Assembly: GCF_007741475.1 (NCBI RefSeq) | Contig: NZ_CP036261.1 | Location: 5,333,798 to 5,397,797 of the forward strand | Direction of reading: 5' to 3' | Length of the DNA: 64,000 nucleotides | DNA from: Rosistilla ulvae | GTDB taxonomy: Bacteria; Planctomycetota; Planctomycetia; Pirellulales; Pirellulaceae | Part shown: positions 18,885-31,012 of the stretch, in pieces | How positions within the stretch are numbered: the first letter of the stretch is position 1 | How the letters are laid out: the number at the start of each line of letters is the position of its first letter | Notes under the pieces: generated by a model | Database searches by the model: none | Told to the model about the DNA's origin: nothing | What the model saw: only the letters and a program-made list of their open reading frames with translations | Made by a program: the position numbers and the translations under genes

Positions 18885-20156
18885 CTACGTCCGTTTCCGC
18901 GGACGGTTGAATTTGTCCCGCGCACTGCGCACCGCGTCGGCAAACTGGAGCACTTCTTCGGGAGTGTTATAGAAGTAGAAACTGGCCCGAGTCGAAGCCG
19001 AGATCTGCAGCAATTCGTGTAGTGGCATGGCACAGTGGTGCCCCGCGCGGACGGCGATTCCGCGTCGATCGAGCCATTGCGAGATGTCGTGCGGATGAAC
19101 TCCGTCGATCGCAAAACTGACGATCCCCGCTTTGTGTTTTGGGGCGGGACCCAGGATGTGCACCCCTTCGATTTCTTGGAGTGCTTCGTGTGCGATGGTG
19201 CACAGTTGCAGCTCGTAGGCGTGAATCCGATCGAGACCGACGGCATCGACGTAATCGATCGCCGCGGCCAGGCCGATTGCTTCGGCAATCGCTGGCGTTC
19301 CGGCTTCGAACTTCTCGGGCAAACCGGCCGGTTCAAAACCGGATGTGGTCACGCGGTGGATCATCGCTCCGCCGCCGAGGAACGGAGGCATCGCGTCGAG
19401 CAGTTGTTGCTTGCCATGCAAGACGCCGATCCCTGTTGGCCCACAGACCTTGTGTCCACTGAAGGTCACGAAATCGGCGTTCCATCGATTCACATCGACC
19501 TTCGCGTGCGGGACCGCTTGGGCCGCATCGACCAGCGTCACCGCTCCGGCATCGCGGGCTTTGGCGACCAATTCGGCGACAGGATTGATCGTCCCCAACA
19601 CGTTGCTGGCGGCGGTTACGGCGACCAACTTCGGTTGCAGGTCGGCCAGCCGCCTGTCGAACGATTCGATGCACAGCCGGCCGTCTTCGGTCAGCGGAGC
19701 GAATTCGACGCGGCAACCGGTCCGCTGGGCAAGCTGTTGCCAGGGGACGATGTTGGCGTGATGTTCCATCATCGTCGTTAGGATCACATCGCCCGATTTG
19801 ATGTTTGCATCGCCCCAGCTGCGAGCGACGAGATTGATCGCGGCGGTTGTGCCAGGTGTGAAGATCAGTTCGCACTCGTTTACAACCGATAGGAACCGGG
19901 CGACTCGCAGCCGAGCGTCTTCGTATTGCTGCGTCGATTCTTCGCTGAGCGTATGGATGCCGCGATGGACGTTTGCATAATAGCCCTCGTAACAGGCATC
20001 CATCGCATCGATGACCGCTTGCGGCCGCTGGGTGCTGGCGGCGTTGTCGAGATAGACCAACGGCACGCCCTCGCGCAGCTGGCGCGAGAGGATAGGAAAG
20101 TCTTGGCGATAGGCCGCAGCATCGATCGCCAGCGGAGAGCGTTCTGTCGTATTCAA
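18885..20156 (-). CDS. sufS: Cysteine desulfurase SufS
   Basis: The 423-residue PLP enzyme takes sulfur from cysteine for iron-sulfur cluster assembly. The PLP lysine lies in FSGHKVCGPTG (Lys236), and the active cysteine in RAGHHCAMP (Cys375). The short loop around this cysteine is the SufS (group II) type. It is 20 bases downstream of sufU, so sufU-sufS form an operon and sufU likely stimulates this enzyme by accepting its sulfur. sufB, sufC and sufD are not in the window. Confidence 0.95.
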   Translation of the reverse strand: MNTTERSPLAIDAAAYRQDFPILSRQLREGVPLVYLDNAASTQRPQAVIDAMDACYEGYYANVHRGIHTLSEESTQQYEDARLRVARFLSVVNECELIFTPGTTAAINLVARSWGDANIKSGDVILTTMMEHHANIVPWQQLAQRTGCRVEFAPLTEDGRLCIESFDRRLADLQPKLVAVTAASNVLGTINPVAELVAKARDAGAVTLVDAAQAVPHAKVDVNRWNADFVTFSGHKVCGPTGIGVLHGKQQLLDAMPPFLGGGAMIHRVTTSGFEPAGLPEKFEAGTPAIAEAIGLAAAIDYVDAVGLDRIHAYELQLCTIAHEALQEIEGVHILGPAPKHKAGIVSFAIDGVHPHDISQWLDRRGIAVRAGHHCAMPLHELLQISASTRASFYFYNTPEEVLQFADAVRSARDKFNRPRKRT

Positions 20157-20176
20157 TTTGGTTCCAATGATGGTTG

Positions 20177-20614
20177 TCAGTTTTCCTCGCCGAGATGTGG
20201 GCCGCCAAAGGTCGGTCCGTCGCCGAATTCATCCAGCGGCGATTGCAGCGCCAATTGCAGCACCCGCCAGGCCAACAGGCCACACTTTTGTTGGCTGACC
20301 GCGATCGAAGGACCTAACAGTTCCAACATCGCCCGGGTGTCGAAGTCGCGGATCGCGTCGGGCGTCATCGCTTCGATCGTCTCCATCAACATCGATGCAG
20401 CGGCTTGGCTGACCACACACCCGTCGCCGTCGAACCACGCCTCTTCGATCTGGCCATCGCTGGGGCTGATTCTCAGTTGCACCTGCATCGTGTCGCCGCA
20501 CAACGAATTTTCTCCCTCGGCCACGTGCGTCGCCGCTTCGCAATCGCCACGGTGGTAGGGATCCTCAAAATGATCGATCAACGTCTGATCGATCGCTCCA
20601 TAAGAATTCGACAT
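20177..20614 (-). CDS. sufU: SufU iron-sulfur assembly / sulfur transfer protein
   Basis: The 145-residue protein has the SufU zinc/sulfur site: Cys39 and Asp41 in NSLCGD, Cys66 in DGDGCVVSQAAAS and Cys111 in QQKCGLLAW. SufU receives sulfur from SufS. The ATG at 20614 gives the length usual for the family; an upstream start would add 26 unlike residues. It begins the sufU-sufS operon. Confidence 0.93.
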   Translation of the reverse strand: MSNSYGAIDQTLIDHFEDPYHRGDCEAATHVAEGENSLCGDTMQVQLRISPSDGQIEEAWFDGDGCVVSQAAASMLMETIEAMTPDAIRDFDTRAMLELLGPSIAVSQQKCGLLAWRVLQLALQSPLDEFGDGPTFGGPHLGEEN

Positions 20615-20778
20615 GGTGGCGGCTGTAGAGGTTCGGTTAGGCGAGTGATCCGCGGGGTCAAAGGGCGGTCGGCGAGAGATCGTTCCCACCACTGTCAGTT
20701 TATTGACTGGGGCGGGCAGACGATAGGAGCCGACCGGCTGAGCCTGCTCGACGGCCTGCTTTCATTATAGGAGAGAGG

Positions 20779-21177
20779 CTAGGATCGGCGTCGCCCCTGC
20801 TGAAGTTCCGCCGGCAGTCGAGTGGCTCTTCCATCGGAGCGAACGCATGCGATCACCGATTCGGCGAATACCAGCAACTGGTCGTCACGGAAGATCTCGT
20901 ACCGATGGCGGATCCTCGCACCGTGAGCTTCCAAGACCGTTGTCGTCAGCGTCAGCTCGTCGTCGAATTCCGCCATCTGGTGGTATTTGACGTTCATCTC
21001 GGCGACGACCAGCATCCGCCCGTCGGCTTCGAACTGTTTGTAGCTGGAGCCCAAACTGCGGAGCAATTCGACGCGGCCACGCTCGAAATAATTGAGATAG
21101 TTGGCGTGATGAACGCGTCCCTGGCCATCGGTTTCGTGATAGTTGACGCGGATCGTGAGCGTGTGTTGTTGTGACAT
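20779..21177 (-). CDS. 4-hydroxybenzoyl-CoA thioesterase-fold protein (YbgC/FadM type)
   Basis: The 132-residue hot-dog-fold protein has the thioesterase motif YHETDGQGRVHHANYLNYFE near residues 14-33 with the catalytic acid Asp18. It likely hydrolyses an acyl-CoA; the substrate cannot be told from sequence. The ATG at 21177 places this motif at the usual distance from the start. It lies 77 bases after the M42 peptidase gene on the same strand. Confidence 0.88.
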   Translation of the reverse strand: MSQQHTLTIRVNYHETDGQGRVHHANYLNYFERGRVELLRSLGSSYKQFEADGRMLVVAEMNVKYHQMAEFDDELTLTTTVLEAHGARIRHRYEIFRDDQLLVFAESVIACVRSDGRATRLPAELQQGRRRS

Positions 21178-21254
21178 GTTGAGCGTTTGTGATGGAGGCG
21201 GTGGGCCGGCCCAAGGGATCGCTTGGACCGGCAGTCTTATGAAAAGCGAAAAGA

Positions 21255-22358
21255 TCAAACGCTGGGGGTGAAGTCGTCTTCGGCGGTCAGTCGAGCTGCG
21301 AAGTTGGCCAACAGTTCGGCCGCGCTGTCGAGGTCGTTCATCGAAACCGTTTCGACGGCGCTGTGCATGTAGCGGTTAGGAATCGCGACCAAGCCGGTCG
21401 CCACGCCACCGCTGCTGATCTGCAACGCGTTGGCATCGTTGGGCGTCGCTCGCCCCGCCGCAGCCATCTGATACGGGATCCGCAGTTCGTCGGCGATCTG
21501 CACCAACCGCTGCACGACTTTCGGATTCATGTTGGGGCCGCGGAAAATTACCGGTCCGCCACCAAGCTTGATGTCTCCCTGCTGGGTCTTGTCGATCGTG
21601 GGGCAATCGGTCGCGTGAGTGACGTCGACGGCGATCCCGACGTGCGGCTTGATGCTAGCGGCGGCTGTCGTGGCACCACGCAAACCGATCTCTTCTTGAA
21701 CGGTCGAGACACTGTAGATGCCGCAGGTGGGAGCCATTCCAGCGGCGCGGCGGAGCGCTTCGATGACGACCCACATGCCGGTCTTATTGTCCATTCCGGG
21801 ACCCGAGATCAAGCCTTCCTGCAGTTGAGTCATTTCCAGTTTGAGCGTGACCGGATCGCCGATGCGAACCAATTCCGACGCCGATTGTTGGTCCTTGGCA
21901 CCGATATCGATCCACAGCTCGTTCAGATTCACAACCTTCTTCCGCTCGGCATCGTTCAGCAGATGGATCGGTTTCCGGGCGATCGATCCGGGGATCGGGC
22001 CGGTTTTCGTCCAGACGATCATCCGCTGGCCGATCAATTGTTGCGGATCCCAGCCGCCAATCGTCTGGGCGTACAGAAAACCTAACTCATCAATATACGT
22101 GACAAGCATCCCGATCTGGTCGCAGTGCCCGGCAAACATCAGTCGCGTGTCGGCGTCGGGGTTGACGATCGCCATCACGTTGCCGTGGACGTCGGTGCGC
22201 ACTTCATCGGCAGCGGGCTGAATGTATTCGCGGACCAGGGCTTGGATCCGTTCTTCGTAACCCGAGGGGCTGGGGGTCTCGATGGCGGATTTCAGAAAAG
22301 CGTCGGCAGCGGGATTGAGTTGGTCGAGGCGGGACAATGGAACATCCTTTTCAATCAT
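21255..22358 (-). CDS. M42-family metalloaminopeptidase
   Basis: The 367-residue cytoplasmic protein matches the M42 (glutamyl aminopeptidase/endoglucanase-like) family of tetrahedral dodecamers. Two-metal ligands are visible in MFAGHCDQIG (His78), GPGMDNKTGMW (Asp), TVQEEIGLRGA (catalytic and metal Glu) and IAVDVTHATD. It trims peptides from the N-terminus in protein turnover. Downstream is the thioesterase gene. Confidence 0.92.
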   Translation of the reverse strand: MIEKDVPLSRLDQLNPAADAFLKSAIETPSPSGYEERIQALVREYIQPAADEVRTDVHGNVMAIVNPDADTRLMFAGHCDQIGMLVTYIDELGFLYAQTIGGWDPQQLIGQRMIVWTKTGPIPGSIARKPIHLLNDAERKKVVNLNELWIDIGAKDQQSASELVRIGDPVTLKLEMTQLQEGLISGPGMDNKTGMWVVIEALRRAAGMAPTCGIYSVSTVQEEIGLRGATTAAASIKPHVGIAVDVTHATDCPTIDKTQQGDIKLGGGPVIFRGPNMNPKVVQRLVQIADELRIPYQMAAAGRATPNDANALQISSGGVATGLVAIPNRYMHSAVETVSMNDLDSAAELLANFAARLTAEDDFTPSV

Positions 22359-22382
22359 TGGTGCGGTTTGATGATCCCCCGA

Positions 22383-22856
22383 TTATCGCGGCTCCTGCAG
22401 ACTTGGAAAGCCGTCGATGCCCCGAACCAGCTCTTTCAGGTTCCGCGGGTTCTGGCCGAGATCCCCTTTGCCCAGCCGCGATTGGCTCTCGGCATCCAGC
22501 TGCGCCCCGCCGTCGACCGGCGAAATGCGGACCTGAATGTCATCGACGTAGCGGAACAGCGAGGTCGTGCGCGTCAGGTGCAGTTCGGTTCCGTCGGGGC
22601 CGCCACGCTGTCGTTCCACTTGCCAGTGGGGTGTCGTTTCTACAAACGACAGAACGCGGGCGGCCAGCTGGCCCACCGATTCGGCTGCCAAAACCGGCCG
22701 CAATAGCGGATCGTCCGCCGCCGGATCGAGCTGTGCGTGATTCGTCGTGAAATCGCGGCTCCAGTCGTCGACTTGCCAAAAGACCCACCCGGTGACCAGC
22801 AGGACAATCGCTCCGATCGCAATTCCCATCCTCTTCCTCATGATGTTTCGGTTCAC
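22383..22856 (-). CDS. DUF1499-domain protein
   Basis: This 157-residue protein has one N-terminal membrane segment (about 10-28) and then a DUF1499 domain marked by HLTRTTSLFRYVDD, VRISP and SQSRLGKGDLGQN. The function of DUF1499 is unknown. It is 24 bases before the M42 peptidase gene on the same strand, which suggests an operon without an obvious common role. Confidence 0.8.
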   Translation of the reverse strand: MNRNIMRKRMGIAIGAIVLLVTGWVFWQVDDWSRDFTTNHAQLDPAADDPLLRPVLAAESVGQLAARVLSFVETTPHWQVERQRGGPDGTELHLTRTTSLFRYVDDIQVRISPVDGGAQLDAESQSRLGKGDLGQNPRNLKELVRGIDGFPSLQEPR

Positions 22857-23143
22857 GATCGCGTCGTTTGCTTTGCAGGGCGAGTGGCCGAGTCGCCACT
22901 GCAGCGTCCCAATCCAGTGCGACTCATAATTCCCTGTCGCGCCTGATTTGTCAATTCAGTCGAGCGTGGAGGCAAGGCAAATCACGGCTTCAATTTGAGG
23001 TATCCGCTGGCACGCGCTACCCCGGAGACTGCACCCGCTGATTGGTTTGCGTCCCTAGTGCGAAAGCCTTAGTCCTGGGAGGCATTGGAGTTACCACACT
23101 TCAAAGTCCACACAGGCCAAGGCTTCGCTGTGGCAAAGAGTAG

Positions 23144-23578
23144 ACGCCCCCCGCTCTGAAACGCCTCCGTCGCCAAGCCGTAGAAGTCGATTTTGATGGC
23201 GGTGCTTGGACTTCCGATGGCGGCTTGTTACTTCTGCGTGAGGCCGACCAGCGGCTGGATTTGATTCGTCGAATCGACCAGGCGATCCCAGATCCTCGAG
23301 ATCCCGTCTACACGGTCCATCCGCAAACTGAAAACCTCACCAGTCGCATCATCGGGATCGCCGCTGGCTACGAAGATGCCAACGATCACGACCGCCTAAG
23401 GCATGATCCGGCTGTGCCGCAGCGACTGGCCTTCCCCAATCGCACCGGCCAGCATCGTTCCCAGCGACAGCAGTCTGACCAGGGAAAGAAGGACCCTACG
23501 TGCTCACGCAAACCCGACCGATCAAAAGAGCAACTCTTCTGCTCGCTCGCCCATAGCCAATCAAAAAGACTTATTTAG
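23144..23578 (+). mobile_element. Remnant of an IS1380-family transposase
   Basis: The frame starting at 23144 after a stop at 23141-23143 reads on to a stop near 23578. It contains the N-terminal transposase pattern: RRQAVEVDFDGGAW, TSDGGLLLLREADQ, IPDPRDPVY and IIGIAAGYEDANDHDRLR, as in IS1380 DDE transposases. Only about the first 100 of the usual 430 or so residues are recognisable; after DRLRHDPAV the similarity stops and the rest looks shifted or unrelated. No start codon, terminal repeats or target duplication were identified. It is a dead fragment between the DUF1499 and topA genes. Confidence 0.75.
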
Positions 23579-23649
23579 CGATGGGTGGATGCAATATCCG
23601 GCCTAGCACGTGCCGGCTGGTGCCTCAAATTCTGGTTCGCCCAGTTCGC

Positions 23650-26391
<2,742 letters not shown>

Positions 26392-26689
26392 GCGGTTTCG
26401 TCACATCTCGACGGGGGCGGAGTTTACGAACGGTCTACGTTATATATGACCCAACCTAAGCGACAGGCAGCAATAATGTCTGCGATCGGAAGATTGATGG
26501 CATAAGACCCTCGGCAAAATCCTTAATATGCCAACCTTGTGCTTGTCAAGTACGCCGACAGTTTCTTTATAGGAACTCTTGACCGCCGATTGTTTGCCCA
26601 GAACTCGCATTCCCCCTGAACAGGCAGCTGGCGGAATTGGGCCCTACCTTCGGCGAGTGGATAGCCGCCGGCACGCGGCAGACGGGGAT

Positions 26690-27118
26690 CTAGGAATTCA
26701 GATGGATCTTGCAGCTGCCCGAATCGCAGTTTTTTCCTGCCAGGCGATAGCGACGCTTAGCGACTTGCTTGTACATCCATCGCCACAGCCCCGCCGATCC
26801 GGGCAGGTGCAGCACCGGCATGATCGGCCAAAGTAGGGGCAACCGTCGGCTGAGATAACGGACCGCGTCGCTGCCGCCATGCCGTTTCCCCTGACTGTCG
26901 ACAACAAACATCTCCTGCATCAGGTCGTCGTGCGACAGATCGGGATAGCGCTCGGCAACTCGTTCGTCGTGCAGGGAGATGAACGCCAAGCGGTTTCGCC
27001 GATCCAGCCAGTTCAACCGCTCCACCCCGCCGCGGCAAAAATTGCAGTGGCCATCGAAGATGACGACATCGGCATCGGGTCGCGAATCGGGATCGGCGAG
27101 ATCGGGCGACTTAAACAC
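26690..27118 (-). CDS. DCC-family thiol-disulfide oxidoreductase (DUF393)
   Basis: The 142-residue protein has the DUF393 signature FDGHCNFCRGGVERLNWLD, with the Cys pair of the DCC family, and a C-terminal WRWMYKQVAKRRYRLAG segment. Members may be thioredoxin-like oxidoreductases; substrate unknown. The start is a GTG at 27118. It is divergent from the menaquinone operon, with 166 bases between starts. The tail has two more Cys (CDSGSC). Confidence 0.82.
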   Translation of the reverse strand: MFKSPDLADPDSRPDADVVIFDGHCNFCRGGVERLNWLDRRNRLAFISLHDERVAERYPDLSHDDLMQEMFVVDSQGKRHGGSDAVRYLSRRLPLLWPIMPVLHLPGSAGLWRWMYKQVAKRRYRLAGKNCDSGSCKIHLNS

Positions 27119-27284
27119 AGGAAAAACTCAGTAAAAACGAGGGCGTGACGGCATTCAAACCGCAAATTCGAGGCTGCTTGTAACATACCATACGCCGGTT
27201 ATTCACAGCCCGGTTGTGCAGGGGGCTCCCTTGCGGTCATAAAGGTACGAGATTCATGCCTTTATTTTATGTGAAACAACTCTG

Positions 27285-28019
27285 ATGGCGACTGTGGACG
27301 CAACCAACACGAAGGAATTGGACAAATCGAACGCGCGGGTGCGGGAGATGTTTCGCCAGATTGCGCCCCGCTACGATCTGATGAACCATCTGCTGTCGTT
27401 GAACATCGACAAGCGTTGGCGCAACCAGACGGTGAGCCGGCTGCGGATCGAAGGAAATACGCCGATTTTGGATGTCTGCACCGGAACGGGAGACCTGGCG
27501 TTGGCGATCAGCCGCCGCGCCGGATCGGACACGCCCGTCGTCGGTTCCGATTTCTGCCACGCGATGCTGGCGATTGGCGATCAGAAACGCCAACAACAGC
27601 CCGAGGCAAACGTCAATTTTTTGGAAGCCGACGCGCAGCATCTCCCCTTCGACGACAACCAGTTCCAAGTTGTCACGGTCGCTTTCGGGTTGCGGAATGT
27701 CGCCGATACGGATCGCGGTCTGCAGGAGATGGTTCGTGTTTGCCGTCCGGGAGGACAAGTTGTTGTGCTGGAGTTCTCGCAGCCAACCGCGCCGGGACTG
27801 AAACAGGCCTATCAGTTTTATTTCAAACATGCGTTGCCGCGGATCGGCCAGATGCTGGCTCGCAACGATAAGAGTGCCTACCAATACCTGCCCGAATCGG
27901 TCGGCAGCTTCCCCTGTGGCCAAGCGTTGGCTGATCGGATGAAGCAAAACGGGCTGCACGATGTGAAGTTCACTCCGCTGACGTTTGGCGTTGCCACGAT
28001 CTACGAGGGGATCAAATGA
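27285..28019 (+). CDS. ubiE: Demethylmenaquinone methyltransferase (MenG/UbiE)
   Basis: The 244-residue SAM-dependent methyltransferase has motif [16 protein letters not shown], and [16 protein letters not shown] and [13 protein letters not shown] typical of UbiE/MenG. It does the last methylation of menaquinone. Its stop overlaps the start of ubiX as ATGA (28016-28019). It is the first gene of an operon with ubiX, ubiA/mqnP and then mqnE. Confidence 0.94.
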   Translation: MATVDATNTKELDKSNARVREMFRQIAPRYDLMNHLLSLNIDKRWRNQTVSRLRIEGNTPILDVCTGTGDLALAISRRAGSDTPVVGSDFCHAMLAIGDQKRQQQPEANVNFLEADAQHLPFDDNQFQVVTVAFGLRNVADTDRGLQEMVRVCRPGGQVVVLEFSQPTAPGLKQAYQFYFKHALPRIGQMLARNDKSAYQYLPESVGSFPCGQALADRMKQNGLHDVKFTPLTFGVATIYEGIK

Positions 28020-28657
28020 CGCGTCCCTTGGTGGTTGCGATTACCGGTGGCAGCGGAGCGGTCTACGCGGTTCGGTTGCTGCAAGTATTGCTGGCCGGCG
28101 GACGCGAGGTCTTTCTGATGCTCAGCCGCAGCGGTGCCGATGTGATCCGGCAAGAATTGAACCTTGAATTAAATCTCTCGGCCGCCGGCTTCGATGCCGA
28201 GCCGTTGGTGACGTATCGATCGCCGTGGAGCGAATCGGTTCCCGAGTTGCCCGACGACTGGCGCGAGCGTTTGACGTACGCCGCGATCGACGATTATTTT
28301 TCGCCCATCGCCAGCGGGTCGTTCTTAACCGACGGGATGGTCGTTTGTCCTTGCAGTGGCAGCACGTTGAGCAGCATCGCTCGGGCGGCGAGCAGTAATC
28401 TGGTCCATCGCGCGGCCGAGGTGCATCTGAAAGAACGCCGATCGTTGGTCCTTGTGACGCGAGAGACTCCGCTGTCGGTGATCGCACTGGAGAACATGAC
28501 GCTGGCCGCAAAAGCGGGGGCGACGCTGTTGCCCGCAATGCCGGGTTGGTACCACGGCGTGCGTGGCCTGGACGATCTCGTCGACTTTATCGTCGCCCGG
28601 ATCCTGGACCAATTGGGAGTCGAAAACCACTTGATGCAACGTTGGGGTGAAGCATGA
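28016..28657 (+). CDS. ubiX: Flavin prenyltransferase UbiX-like (MqnM role)
   Basis: The 213-residue protein has the flavoprotein loop [17 protein letters not shown] and [19 protein letters not shown] typical of UbiX, which makes prenyl-FMN for UbiD-type decarboxylases. Next to mqnE and a UbiA-like gene, it likely supplies the cofactor for the decarboxylation step of the futalosine pathway; the UbiD-type partner is not in this window. It is coupled by ATGA overlaps on both sides (28016-28019 and 28654-28657). Confidence 0.9.
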   Translation: MTRPLVVAITGGSGAVYAVRLLQVLLAGGREVFLMLSRSGADVIRQELNLELNLSAAGFDAEPLVTYRSPWSESVPELPDDWRERLTYAAIDDYFSPIASGSFLTDGMVVCPCSGSTLSSIARAASSNLVHRAAEVHLKERRSLVLVTRETPLSVIALENMTLAAKAGATLLPAMPGWYHGVRGLDDLVDFIVARILDQLGVENHLMQRWGEA

Positions 28658-29586
28658 GCGACACCATGGTGCAGCCGAGCAAGCTGCGCATGATGCTGGA
28701 GATGATTCGCTTCAGCCACACGATCTTCGCGCTGCCGTTCGCCGCTTTGGCGACGGTGATGGCGATCAAGTTGCCGCTGCCGGATGGGACCGCCGCACGC
28801 GTCCGCCCACTCGATTTGGTCGCGATCTTGATCTGCATGGTCGCCGCCCGCAGCGTTGCGATGGCATTCAACCGCTTGGCTGATCAAGCGATCGATGCGG
28901 GGAACCCGCGAACCGCCGGGCGGCATCTGCCGGCGGGCCTGCTGGGCCGGCATGAGGTGACGATTTTTGCGATCCTCTGCGCCGTCGGCTTCCTTGTCGG
29001 CTGTGCATTATTCCTGCCCAATTGGCTGCCGCTGGCGGCGTCGATTCCGGTGCTGATGTTCCTGTGCGGCTACAGCTTGGCAAAACGATTTACAGCTGCG
29101 GCCCATCTGTGGCTGGGCGTAGCGCTCAGCCTGGCGCCGATCTGCGTTTGGGCGGCACTCCGCGGTTCGGCGGTCCTGGCCGATCCGAGCGACCTGCTGC
29201 CGGCAGTGATTCTGGCCGCCGCGGTAGCGCTGTGGGTGACGGGGTTCGACATTATTTATGCCTGCCAAGATGAAGCCTTTGATCGCAGCGAGGGGCTGCA
29301 GAGCGTGCCCGCTCGATTTGGTGCCAAGGGAGCGTTTCGGATCGCCGCCGCTTGCCATGCCGGTATGGTTTTGGTGTTGTTGGTGCTGCCAAGCGTCGCG
29401 CCCGCGCTAGGGCTTGGCTGGATCTATTACGCCGCGATCGGAAGCATCGCCGCGCTGCTGATTTACGAACACTGTTTGGTCCGTCCCGACGACCTGGACC
29501 GAATCAACCAAGCCTTCTTCCAAGTCAACTCGATCGTCAGCGTAGGCCTATTAGTCGCCGCGGGGATCGATTGCTGGATGGGATGA
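28654..29586 (+). CDS. mqnP: UbiA-family polyprenyltransferase (MqnP-like)
   Basis: The 310-residue integral membrane protein has both Asp-rich motifs of the UbiA superfamily: NRLADQAIDAGNPRTAGRH near residue 72 and DIIYACQDEAFDRSEGLQS near residue 200. It would attach a polyprenyl chain to the aromatic head group. UbiA and MqnP are hard to tell apart from sequence alone; the mqnE and ubiX neighbours favour MqnP. It starts with an ATG in the overlap with the ubiX stop. Confidence 0.86.
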   Translation: MSDTMVQPSKLRMMLEMIRFSHTIFALPFAALATVMAIKLPLPDGTAARVRPLDLVAILICMVAARSVAMAFNRLADQAIDAGNPRTAGRHLPAGLLGRHEVTIFAILCAVGFLVGCALFLPNWLPLAASIPVLMFLCGYSLAKRFTAAAHLWLGVALSLAPICVWAALRGSAVLADPSDLLPAVILAAAVALWVTGFDIIYACQDEAFDRSEGLQSVPARFGAKGAFRIAAACHAGMVLVLLVLPSVAPALGLGWIYYAAIGSIAALLIYEHCLVRPDDLDRINQAFFQVNSIVSVGLLVAAGIDCWMG

Positions 29587-29797
29587 GGGAAGGAAGAGGG
29601 CCGAAGGATTGGCCTTACCGTGGGACATGAACTGGCGGGCGAACCGCGTTTGCTTCAGGTTCACGCAATTGCGAAGTCGAAGTACAATCCTCGCTGGCCT
29701 GTGATTGCCGTCGATGGAATCGGTGCTCAACACGAACGAGCCGCCATCGCACGGTCGCAAGTCAATAACATTCAAAGTTAACCCCAACACAAATCAG

Positions 29798-30943
29798 ATG
29801 ATTGCAACGGAAATCAACGCCCGGCTTCGAACGATCCGCGACAAGGTTGAATCGCAAGAGCGATTGACGATGGATGATGGATTGTTCTTGTATCAACCCG
29901 ACGTGCCACTGCATGAAGTCGGCGAATTGGCCGATCTGGTTCGCCAGCGGATGAACGGGAACGTTGCGTATTACAACATCAACACGCATCTGAATCCGAC
30001 CAATGTCTGCGTCTACCGCTGCCGTTTCTGTGCCTTCCGCGCCGATCTCCGCGATCCCAAAGGCTACGCGATGGATGATGAACAAGTCATCGCTCGCGGG
30101 CAGGAAGCTACCGACAACGGCTGCACCGAAATGCACATCGTCGGCGGGCTGCACCACCAGCGTCCCTACGAATGGTATCGCGGCGTGTTGTCGACGTTGT
30201 CAGAGAATTTCCCCAAGTTGCACCTGAAAGCTTGGACGCCCGTCGAAATCAATTGGTTTGAGTTTCAGACGAAGAACTCGACCGAATGGGTTATGAACGA
30301 CATGCGCGAAGCGGGGCTGGGCAGCTTGCCCGGCGGCGGCGCCGAGATTTTCCACCCCGAGGTTCGCGATGAAATCTGCGAACACAAAGCGAACACGCAC
30401 GCTTGGTTCCACACCCACCGGACCGCTCATCAACTGGGCATTCGATCGAACTGCACGATGTTGTATGGACACATCGAAAAAGCGTATCACCGTGTCGACC
30501 ATCTGTTGCGACTGCGGGAACTGCAGGATGAAACCGGTGGATTCCAGGTCTTCATCCCGCTGGCCTTCCACCCAGAAAACACCAAGCTGAGCCATTTGAA
30601 GAAGCCTTCGGCATTGGACGATCTGCGGAACGTTGCTGTCAGCCGATTGCTGTTGGACAACATCCAGCACATCAAGGCGTACTGGATCATGTTGGGAATC
30701 GGGACCGCTCAAACCGCTCTCTCCTACGGCGCCGACGACATCGACGGCACCGTACGACATGAGTTGATTTATCACGATGCGGGCGCAACCACTCCCGAAT
30801 TCCTGAGCGTCGACCGAATCCGAGAACTGATCATCGAAGCGGGCCGCGTGCCGGTGGAACGCAACACGATCTATCAAGAAGTGATCCGCGACCCAAACGA
30901 TTTCTCGAACTGGTCGATCGGCGAAACGCTACCCGTGTCGTAG
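29798..30943 (+). CDS. mqnE: Aminofutalosine synthase MqnE (radical SAM)
   Basis: This 381-residue radical SAM enzyme makes aminofutalosine in menaquinone synthesis. The cluster motif CVYRCRFC gives Cys71, Cys75 and Cys78; downstream parts such as MHIVGGLHH, KAWTPVEINWF and LPGGGAEIFHPEVRDEIC match MqnE rather than MqnC. The ATG at 29798 fits the usual N-terminus (EINARLRTIRDKVE); TTG/ATG starts at 29705 and 29714 would add about 30 unlike residues. It follows mqnP on the same strand after 211 bases. Confidence 0.93.
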   Translation: MIATEINARLRTIRDKVESQERLTMDDGLFLYQPDVPLHEVGELADLVRQRMNGNVAYYNINTHLNPTNVCVYRCRFCAFRADLRDPKGYAMDDEQVIARGQEATDNGCTEMHIVGGLHHQRPYEWYRGVLSTLSENFPKLHLKAWTPVEINWFEFQTKNSTEWVMNDMREAGLGSLPGGGAEIFHPEVRDEICEHKANTHAWFHTHRTAHQLGIRSNCTMLYGHIEKAYHRVDHLLRLRELQDETGGFQVFIPLAFHPENTKLSHLKKPSALDDLRNVAVSRLLLDNIQHIKAYWIMLGIGTAQTALSYGADDIDGTVRHELIYHDAGATTPEFLSVDRIRELIIEAGRVPVERNTIYQEVIRDPNDFSNWSIGETLPVS

Positions 30944-31012
30944 ACGATCGCAATTGCTTGGCATAGTAGAAGACGCCCGCGAACCGCCGTCGTTGCGCGG
31001 CGTTGAAGAGAT

